Source: Candidatus Saccharimonadota bacterium (lineage in GTDB: Bacteria > Patescibacteriota > Saccharimonadia > Saccharimonadales > Saccharimonadaceae). From it: 55,171 nt of DNA. Location of the stretch: NCBI GenBank assembly GCA_017406985.1, contig JAFQXL010000002.1:1-55171 (forward strand), given 5' to 3'. Within the stretch, counting starts at the first letter, position 1; each line of letters opens with the position of its first letter. The position numbers and the translations under genes were made by a program. Under the pieces are notes generated by a model. That model was not told where the DNA came from. It searched no databases and saw only the letters and a program-made list of their open reading frames with translations. Below are positions 35,261 through 40,964 of the stretch, piece by piece.

Positions 35261-35890
35261 TTATTGGGGGCTAAGCTTACCAAAGCAGATAACGTTTTTC
35301 GCCGCTGCTTTTCTGGCTCTCCGCATATTCTCGTAATACTCTTCCCTGAAAAATCTGTTGACTACTTCCTCGATTTCTTTCTCGTTTACCTGTCTAAGAT
35401 AAACAATTAACATCTCGGTATAGTCACCAGTTTCCCTGTTCTCAAGTTTTACCCGCTTTAAAACCCTCCCCCTCGGCTTTATCGCGTTAAAGAGTTCTTC
35501 GTTGTCTCCTGCCAATTTCTTGGTTTCAATATACCAGTCGTCGTCCAGATCGGAATCTACCGGAATTACCAGGTATTTCTTTACGAAATCCGTATCCGAC
35601 GACGTTAGTATATACTGGTTCTTAAAGACTGTTCGATTAACGCTAATAACTCTTTCCTCGAGAATCCTGTCGTATTCTTTCCCTAAAAATCCGTCGAGAA
35701 CTGCCTCGAGCTTCATCTCAGGCGCAATACTCAGGTTCCAGATCGCAAGCTGAACACTTTGATCGATATACGCAACCGTATAAACAATTACGATAATCGA
35801 CAGGAATAAAATCCCAATCAGTGCCCAACTCTGTGCCGGCGTAAGCGGTAAAAGAGTTCCATTCGATACCTTTTCCATAAATTCGTTCAT
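35261..35890 (-). CDS. single-pass membrane protein, unknown
   Basis: A 209-aa protein from the ATG at 35888-35890 (GGAGG upstream; an in-frame start five codons earlier lies inside that site). One membrane segment near residues 23-44 ('SWALIGILFLSIIVIVYTV') is followed by a roughly 160-residue charged domain with mixed strands and helices, ending in a basic helix ('EEYYENMRRARKAAAKN'). A consensus promoter lies upstream. No family was recognised. Confidence 0.75.
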   Translation of the reverse strand: MNEFMEKVSNGTLLPLTPAQSWALIGILFLSIIVIVYTVAYIDQSVQLAIWNLSIAPEMKLEAVLDGFLGKEYDRILEERVISVNRTVFKNQYILTSSDTDFVKKYLVIPVDSDLDDDWYIETKKLAGDNEELFNAIKPRGRVLKRVKLENRETGDYTEMLIVYLRQVNEKEIEEVVNRFFREEYYENMRRARKAAAKNVICFGKLSPQ

Positions 35891-35976
35891 TTTTTCTACC
35901 TCCAATAATGAAATGTTCTAGAGGGCTTCGCCTTCCGCTATTAGCTTCCGACTTTACCTCCGTGTGCAATACCTAT

Positions 35977-36005
35977 ATTATACCAAAAAACGCTAAATTT
36001 GTCAA
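35977..36005 (-). promoter_or_regulatory. consensus promoter
   Basis: On the minus strand: TTGACA (36005-36000), 17-nt spacer ending in TGG, TATAAT (35982-35977). The leader to the 35261-35890 gene is about 80 nt and contains a GGCGAAGCC-type hairpin. Confidence 0.8.
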
Positions 36006-36048
36006 TAGTTGCGCATTCTCTAATCTGTGATATAATAAATAATAGGTT

Positions 36049-36124
36049 GGCTCTGTAGCTCAGCTGGTAGAGCAGAGGCCTGAAGAGCCTTGTGTCACTG
36101 GTTCAAGTCCAGTCGGAGCCACCA
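36049..36124 (+). tRNA. tRNA-Phe(GAA)
   Basis: Full cloverleaf: acceptor GGCTCTG/CGGAGCC, D arm GCTC-AGCTGGTA-GAGC, anticodon stem GAGGC/GCCTT around CTGAAGA (anticodon GAA), T arm ACTGG-TTCAAGT-CCAGT, discriminator A, encoded CCA. TGATATAAT lies 12 nt upstream. Confidence 0.96.
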
Positions 36125-36132
36125 TAAAATTA

Positions 36133-36240
36133 TAATTCGCAGAGAAAATCACTCAGATTGGTGTTTTCTCGGTTCGAAGCGCTATTACTGATAGAGCGAG
36201 AACCGAAAAACGCCGAGCTGAGTGATTTTAATGCGAATTA
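36133..36240 (+). repeat. long hairpin element, copy A
   Basis: The whole 108-nt segment is one imperfect hairpin: TAATTCGCA with TGCGAATTA, AAAATCACTCAG with CTGAGTGATTTT, then GGTGTTTT/AAAAACGCC, CGGTTC/GAACCG and GCGCTAT/ATAGAGC around a TACTG loop. It sits directly after tRNA-Phe, and its last bases include the stop codon of the FtsL-like gene on the other strand. It matches the hairpin at 54416-54496 with many paired compensatory changes. Confidence 0.75.
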
Positions 36241-36639
36241 TTCCGCCGTTCCCTCCGCAGTCGCACTCTCCATCCTCGCCGCGACCGCCGAATTATTCGA
36301 ATTTGCGATTGAAGTTAAGCGCGCTTTCTCGACCGCTAAATCTTCCTTTCTCGCTTCTAAATCATCAATCTCCGCGTTAAGCCCGGAAAGCTGATAGTCA
36401 TACCCTGTCGCCTTTGCGCTCTGGTCGACATAAATTAGTCCAAGATTTAAGAGTAACATGAAGAAAACTCCGATTAGAGCGAACTTCCCAATTCGCCCGT
36501 TTCCGGAAAATCTAACCGTGTTTCGATTTCGAGAAAAACCTGTCGAAAACGCACCAAAATCTCCGTATGAACGGCCAGAGTTTTCCCGCCATTCTTGAGC
36601 CGATGCTCTTCGTTTTGCTGTATAGGTTCCGTTTCGCAT
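36238..36639 (-). CDS. FtsL/DivIC-like cell-division protein
   Basis: A 133-aa bitopic protein with a cytosolic N-terminus rich in Arg/Ser, one membrane segment (51-70) and a predicted coiled coil (about 82-112, 'LNAEIDDLEARKEDLAVEKA'). Size, topology and position downstream of rsmH match FtsL, which recruits the septal synthase with FtsQ and DivIC. Sequence alone is too weak to separate FtsL from DivIC. A 21-codon frame and hairpins separate it from rsmH. Its stop codon lies in the 108-nt hairpin element. Confidence 0.7.
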   Translation of the reverse strand: MRNGTYTAKRRASAQEWRENSGRSYGDFGAFSTGFSRNRNTVRFSGNGRIGKFALIGVFFMLLLNLGLIYVDQSAKATGYDYQLSGLNAEIDDLEARKEDLAVEKARLTSIANSNNSAVAARMESATAEGTAE

Positions 36640-36890
36640 TTTTCCTCGCTTAATTTTTATTTTTATATCAATGTCCCCAAACGGGGTAAAATTTCTTATT
36701 CATAGGCCGAGGTACTCTTCTAGCCGCACCACCGCATCGCTAGAAGGAGCCCTCGGGAAGGTCATATATTTTAAAACACTCTATAAACTCAAAAGGAGTG
36801 GGTCGAACTTTGTTCGTCTCCGAACGCCGTCCGATATTAGGGCGCCAAAAATAAGGATAAAGACGCCCTAGGGTAACTACAGTTCAAAGA
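36640..36890 (-). other. structured leader between micro-ORF and FtsL-like gene
   Basis: No gene seen. On the minus strand, a TAGGGCGTC/GGCGCCCTA hairpin (36838-36870) directly follows the micro-ORF, and a second stem, TTCTAGC with GCTAGAAG, lies near 36715-36745 within CCTC/GAGG flanks. The arrangement could control read-through into the FtsL-like gene. Confidence 0.45.
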
Positions 36891-36956
36891 TTAACGGAAG
36901 TGAACTTTGATCTGCTCAGCACGAGAGTTGCTTTTAACTACGATTTGCTTTGGCAT
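36891..36956 (-). CDS. 21-aa basic micro-ORF
   Basis: ATG at 36956 with a strong GGAGG site 5 nt upstream, encoding 21 residues (starts 'MPKQIVVKSN', ends 'VHFR') and stopping at TAA. The peptide is basic, without a signal sequence. Codons (GCT, CGT, CAG, ATC) differ somewhat from neighbouring genes. It lies between rsmH and the FtsL-like gene and is followed at once by a stable hairpin. It could be a leader peptide or a small protein; no family was recognised. Confidence 0.5.
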   Translation of the reverse strand: MPKQIVVKSNSRAEQIKVHFR

Positions 36957-37038
36957 ATTGCCTCCTTTTATTTTTTATTTTTCGATGGGCGACGCCCTTC
37001 GGAAAAAATTTTTAATTTTTATTTTATCAATCCAAAGC

Positions 37039-37938
37039 CTAGCTGCGCTTTTTATAAACTCGAAGTTTAGCGCTAGAAGCTCTGGGGTTGATAACTAACT
37101 CCAGTTCTCCGGCAGTTATTGGACTTTTAGTTAAGACTTCAAACTCAGATTCATATCCAAGTGAAGAAACCTCTTTAAAATACCTCTTTACTAGTCTATC
37201 TTCAAGCGAGTGGAAAGTAATTATTCCGACTCTCCCGCCCGGGTTTAAAAGTTTCGGAAGAAGAGGTAAAGTCTTTTCGATAAGAGAAAGTTCGTCGTTT
37301 ACGGCGATTCTAATCGCCTGGAAAACTTGCGTCGCCGGATGTTTCCCGTGCCAACGTGTTCCTTTTGATTTCGAAATCCGCCCGTTAAACGCAATTGCGT
37401 TCGCTAATTCTAAAGTCGAATTAAACGGTCGTCCTTCGACGATAATTCTCGCATGCTTCTTCGCGAGTCCAGGTTTCTCTTCGCCATATTTAACGAAAAT
37501 CTCCTCTAGTTCCCTCGGATGCCACTTATTGATAATAGAAGAAGCGTCTAATTTCTGGCTCTTATCCATTCTCATATCAAGCGGACCGTCAGAAAGGAAC
37601 GAAAAACCTCGCTCAGCTTTATCGATCTGCGGAGATGAAACTCCAAAATCCGCCAAAATCACATCAAAAGTCTTTCCACACTCGATTAAGAGTTGCGTAG
37701 CGTTATAAAAGTTATCGTGGATTATCTGAACTTCACTCGAAACGTTCTTCGTTAGATAATCGATTGAAAATTCGTCTCTATCTACTAGAGTCGCACCTTT
37801 ATAATTCTGCGTAACCGCCAAAATCTTCTTCGCATGTCCTGCATATCCTGCCGTGAGATCTAAATATGTCTCACCCAGCTTCGGTTGCAAAAATGCGACG
37901 ACTTCCGATAATAATACTGGTTTATGGAGTTCTTCCAT
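37039..37938 (-). CDS. rsmH: 16S rRNA m4C1402 methyltransferase
   Basis: A 299-aa SAM-dependent enzyme (MraW) that methylates C1402 of 16S rRNA. Evident are 'HKPVLLSEVVAFL', the SAM loop 'YLDLTAGYAGHAKKIL' (usually DGTxGxGGH), 'DVILADFGVSSPQIDKAERG', 'GPLDMRMD', 'ATQVFQAIRIAVNDEL' and 'IITFHSLEDRLVKRYF'. TGATATAAT lies 7 nt before the start. As in other dcw clusters it precedes the FtsL-like gene, but here the genes ordinarily next to them are separated from it by the DGR. Confidence 0.96.
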   Translation of the reverse strand: MEELHKPVLLSEVVAFLQPKLGETYLDLTAGYAGHAKKILAVTQNYKGATLVDRDEFSIDYLTKNVSSEVQIIHDNFYNATQLLIECGKTFDVILADFGVSSPQIDKAERGFSFLSDGPLDMRMDKSQKLDASSIINKWHPRELEEIFVKYGEEKPGLAKKHARIIVEGRPFNSTLELANAIAFNGRISKSKGTRWHGKHPATQVFQAIRIAVNDELSLIEKTLPLLPKLLNPGGRVGIITFHSLEDRLVKRYFKEVSSLGYESEFEVLTKSPITAGELELVINPRASSAKLRVYKKRS

Positions 37939-38506
37939 ACCTTATATTATATCATAAGGTGTTGTTGTTTGAGCCCGGTCAACTAGAAACTTTAACATTT
38001 TTGTTTTTATATAATTTTTGTTTAAGTTCTATACAATAAATACTATAATTTTCTGCCCGCTTGCGCTTTAGACTTATGGATTATAGTAGTTGAGAGATTA
38101 TTGTGTAGGGTTGTCTTTTGAGTTAATTGGGAGGTTTTTTGTGATAGATGTACTGAGGGCTTTGATGACGTGTTTCCTCAAACGCGTGTAAAAGCTCCTA
38201 GTTGACCGACCTCAAACGCTTTTAATGTGCCAAAAAGAATTTCCTTTCACCCCGTCAATTCTTTTTCGACAGACGAATAACTTCGTAGTCTAGCTCGTTT
38301 TGGTTATTCTTCGCCTGTTCTTTCATGTTTTATTCTTTTTGTTTGTGGTTTTTATTAGGTTGTCCACTAACTTAAGTATAAACATTTTCAAAAACTTTTG
38401 CAAGTACTTTTTTCAAGATTTTTTAACATTTTTCCTTCCCCCTCCAACTTTTCCACATCTACCCCTGTTCGCTTGTGGAAATTTCCCAAAATCAAGTTCA
38501 TTCTGC
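37939..38506 (+). other. gene-free AT-rich gap with long-range inverted repeat
   Basis: No gene seen. GGTCAACTAG near 37977 and CTAGTTGACC near 38193 are perfect complements about 205 nt apart. ACTATAAT and ATTATAGT pair inside them. CCTCAAACGC occurs twice (near 38177 and 38211) as a direct repeat. ACCCCTGTTC at 38461 is close to the recurrent ACCCCTGTTA word. The segment lies between rsmH and the DGR and may contain an RNA or the scar of an insertion. Confidence 0.45.
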
Positions 38507-38534
38507 AAATTTGTGGCAGATTTGCCACAAATTT
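38507..38534. terminator. 12-bp perfect stem, terminator or operator
   Basis: AAATTTGTGGCA and TGCCACAAATTT pair around GATT and are followed by TT and then TAATAA on the plus strand. The symmetric AT-rich base would allow termination in both directions. It lies just before the putative template-RNA promoter. Confidence 0.5.
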
Positions 38535-38551
38535 TTAATAACCATAAGCGT

Positions 38552-38557
38552 TATAAT
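38552..38557 (+). promoter_or_regulatory. candidate -10 box for the DGR template RNA
   Basis: TATAAT in CATAAGCGTTATAATATA. No good -35 hexamer or TG extension is seen, so strength is uncertain. It is the best -10 match on the strand from which the template RNA must be read, about 180 nt before the TR. Confidence 0.4.
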
Positions 38558-38563
38558 ATATGT

Positions 38564-38737
38564 GGGGGAACTCGCCCAGGAGCTATAGACACCTCCTCGC
38601 CGAGTAGAAAAGGCTCAAAAGCGCCCTATCTTATATACTTTTATGCGATAGGCAAATACTAATACTTATTATCTACGGATAATCTGTGATTTTAAAGACG
38701 CTTTCACTTTTTGCGGGAAGTTAATTCTGCCAGCGTA
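38564..38737 (+). ncRNA. structured leader of the DGR template RNA
   Basis: Three local hairpins precede the TR: ACTCG...CGAGT enclosing AGGAG/CTCCT (38569-38604), CCTATC/GATAGG (38623-38652) and TTATC-TACG-GATAA (near 38669-38683). They lie between the candidate promoter and the TR, where other DGRs carry structured RNA needed for reverse transcription. No open frame exists here. Assignment to the DGR is by position. Confidence 0.5.
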
Positions 38738-38917
38738 TTGTTTACTCTGGGAATCACAACAACAGTGGTACCAATGTGAACAACCAGGGTTCCAACGGCA
38801 ACTGGTGGTCATCTACAGCGAACAATACCACCAACCGCTACAGAACATACATCAACTCTAGCAACGCGAATGCCACCAACAACAACAATCGCAGGAACGG
38901 GAACTCCGTCCGCTGCG
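38738..38917 (+). repeat. DGR template repeat (TR)
   Basis: 180 bp aligning without gaps to the variable repeat (reverse strand 41146-40967). There are 21 differences, all at adenines of the TR (10 A>G, 9 A>T, 2 A>C), and none at the roughly 120 other bases. In the frame of the target, 16 codons differ: 15 are AAC/AAT in the TR and one is AGA. The last 14 bases before the end are identical and GC-rich, as expected of the initiation region. The TR lies 39 nt past the RT stop codon and on the opposite strand to RT and target. It reads as an open frame only because it copies coding sequence. Confidence 0.95.
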
Positions 38918-38956
38918 CTATCTTCTCCCAGCGCCTTTACTTTCCCCCTTTAAAGT

Positions 38957-40069
38957 TTAAAACCGATATTCATTCCCGAATTTATCAAACATCTTTTTAG
39001 TAAACTTTTTACTATTCATATGTTTCATATGCCCTAAATGTGAAGTAATGCTTTCTACCGAATTATACCCAATCCCGAACTTATATAACCCCTTATAAAA
39101 GTTTCGTTTTAATCTCTTTCCGGGGACAATCGAATTAGGATAAACTACTACTCCCATAAACGGAACTCCTTTCTTGACTTCTTGAATATACCTCTTTTTC
39201 GGATGTAGGGTTAAGCCGATTCTCTTCAAAAATTCGTCAATCTTTTTTAAATCTTCTAAAGCCTTTTTATATTCTTCACCCGATACAACAATATAAAAAT
39301 CGTCGACATATCTTCCATAATGTTTATATCCGAGTTCTATCGTTACATATCTGTCCAACAAGTCCAAATAAATATTCGACAAAAGTTGACTCGAAAGATT
39401 CCCAATTACGATTCCCTGCCCAGGCGGCTGACAAAATAGACTCTTATTGTCCGGCAATCCATCCCATTCATGAACCGAACCTCTCCGTCGAACTTCCGCC
39501 GTCGGATCGTCAAAGATAATTTCTCGCCAAAGATACTTAATTAAATTTCTCTTCCATTCTAGTGCTTCCCCTTTAAACTGTTGGTCTAATCCCCAGCAAG
39601 CTCGCTCGAAAATCGCTTTTCTCTGTAAACTCATAAAATACCCTTGTATATCTAGTTTTATTACATATGCTTCTTTTGTCCCGTGTCTTGACACTGAATT
39701 TACATGGTGGCGTAACCTATCTATCGCAAAGAACGTCCCTTTGTCCTTTCGACAAGAATACGAGTCATAAATAAAATGTCTGTCCCACCATTCCGCAACC
39801 TGATTATAAATAAAATGATGGACAACTCTATCTCGGAAAGGCGCCGCAAAAATCTCTCTCATAACCGGATCATAAGTAATAAATGCAATTCCTCTTCCAG
39901 GTTTATATCGATGATTCATAATGTCATCTCGAAGTGTCATTAAATTTTCCATATAATTTAACTCAAAATTATGCTCGTCTGAAGTCGAACGTTTATTCTT
40001 CCTCGCATCAAGATAAGCATAAAATAATTCCCTTAATAGCCACTCGTCTATTTTATTCTCGACAGACAT
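38957..40069 (-). CDS. DGR reverse transcriptase
   Basis: A 370-aa reverse transcriptase. The catalytic motifs are Asp140 in 'VIKLDIQGYF' and 'YVDD' (254-257) in 'HYGRYVDDFYIVVSG'. Motif 4 reads 'GIVIGNLSSQLLSNIYL', the IGxxxSQ form that marks DGR enzymes in place of the QGxxxSP of group II intron and retroviral types. No maturase or endonuclease domain follows, and the length is typical for DGRs. It copies TR RNA with errors at adenines to produce cDNA that replaces the VR. Its start overlaps the upstream accessory gene by 22 nt. Confidence 0.95.
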   Translation of the reverse strand: MSVENKIDEWLLRELFYAYLDARKNKRSTSDEHNFELNYMENLMTLRDDIMNHRYKPGRGIAFITYDPVMREIFAAPFRDRVVHHFIYNQVAEWWDRHFIYDSYSCRKDKGTFFAIDRLRHHVNSVSRHGTKEAYVIKLDIQGYFMSLQRKAIFERACWGLDQQFKGEALEWKRNLIKYLWREIIFDDPTAEVRRRGSVHEWDGLPDNKSLFCQPPGQGIVIGNLSSQLLSNIYLDLLDRYVTIELGYKHYGRYVDDFYIVVSGEEYKKALEDLKKIDEFLKRIGLTLHPKKRYIQEVKKGVPFMGVVVYPNSIVPGKRLKRNFYKGLYKFGIGYNSVESITSHLGHMKHMNSKKFTKKMFDKFGNEYRF

Positions 40070-40851
40070 CTTTCCGCATCCTTTCTTAAATTTTCAATTG
40101 ATTTTAAAAGCCTAAAAATTCTCTCCGGCTCGGCTAACCTTAACTCGGAGATAATAATCGTTTGAGACGTCATCCATTTTGTATTAACTAAAATCTTTTC
40201 TAAATATTCCTTCTCTTCCATTCCTACTCCGTTCGCCATCATACTATATTCCCTAACCATCCAACTCGCTCTCTCAAGCATCGGATTTGCCACGACCTCT
40301 CGAATATACGGCTCAATTCGTTTTGTATATGTATATAGCGTTTCAAGCAGTTCTCTTTCGGATTTAAAGAGTAACGGGTGAATCTGTTTTGGAAGAACGA
40401 TACTGTTAATTTTTTCCCACTCAAGCTCTCTCGCCTTCTTTAGTCTCTCAATATCGTCTTTTGTGTATCTCTTACCAATATTAAAAATTTTATATTCTTC
40501 TTGCGTATCGAGATAATAAATTTTATTCGCTTCAAGTTTTGCCTCAAGGTCATAAATACTTTTTATATTTACTACACCCTCTTCCGAACGACATTCAAAA
40601 TCGCTATCTTCCATCAGTTTTGAAGCATATTTTATTCTCTTTGCAATGTCATAGTGAAAAATTAAAGCCGAATTCCCGATCATCTTCCACCAGTTTTTCT
40701 TTTCGTGGATTACAAAAAGTTTCGAAAAATTTTCTTTTTCGCGCTCAAGCGCGAAGGCTTTAATTTTAAAATATTCCTCTCGCTGTTTTCTACCTTTTTC
40801 GCCGGCTTTAGTTCTTTCTGTTTTCGAAGCTCTATTTTTCGCTTTCTCCAT
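40048..40851 (-). CDS. DGR accessory protein, Avd-like C-terminus, enlarged
   Basis: A 267-aa protein from the ATG at 40851 (a TTG three codons upstream is less likely). The N-terminal 60 residues are very Lys/Arg/Glu-rich, the middle is mixed, and the last about 110 residues form long helices ('LLETLYTYTKRIEPYIREVV' through 'LRLAEPERIFRLLKSIENLR'). In other DGRs Avd is a basic four-helix-bundle protein of about 120 residues that binds RT and template RNA. Position between target and RT and the helical C-terminus suggest the same role with an added N-terminal region. The family call is tentative, as no Avd signature was recognised with certainty. Confidence 0.65.
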   Translation of the reverse strand: MEKAKNRASKTERTKAGEKGRKQREEYFKIKAFALEREKENFSKLFVIHEKKNWWKMIGNSALIFHYDIAKRIKYASKLMEDSDFECRSEEGVVNIKSIYDLEAKLEANKIYYLDTQEEYKIFNIGKRYTKDDIERLKKARELEWEKINSIVLPKQIHPLLFKSERELLETLYTYTKRIEPYIREVVANPMLERASWMVREYSMMANGVGMEEKEYLEKILVNTKWMTSQTIIISELRLAEPERIFRLLKSIENLRKDAERCLSRIK

Positions 40852-40941
40852 TTTATGCAACTTTCTTTTTATTTTTCTTTAGAACAGTCTCCTGCGTCTT
40901 TACATTTTCCGTTTGAGCCCCAGGCTCTGGGAGGAAGATAG

Positions 40942-40964
40942 GCGCGCTAGCATAGCTAGCGCGC
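40942..40964 (-). other. hairpin/cruciform next to the DGR variable repeat
   Basis: GCGCGCTAGC and GCTAGCGCGC form a perfect 10-bp stem around a 3-nt loop, starting 2 bp past the end of the VR and spanning the target stop codon. In the Bordetella phage DGR such a DNA hairpin just downstream of the VR is needed for efficient target recognition. The TR has no equivalent. Confidence 0.85.

Noticed and set aside
36049-36240. tRNA-Phe as an attachment site for an integrated element
   Set aside because: No repeated tRNA 3' end is found further along. The adjacent inverted repeat is a self-contained hairpin with a relative near 5S rRNA.
38776-39000. 74-codon plus-strand open frame rich in Asn
   Set aside because: It is the DGR template repeat. 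The frame exists because it copies the target's coding sequence; it has no start signal and runs into antisense of the RT gene.
38957-40069. Reverse transcriptase of a group II intron or retron
   Set aside because: Motif 4 is IGxxxSQ, no maturase or endonuclease domain is present, and a matched TR/VR pair with adenine-only differences lies alongside.
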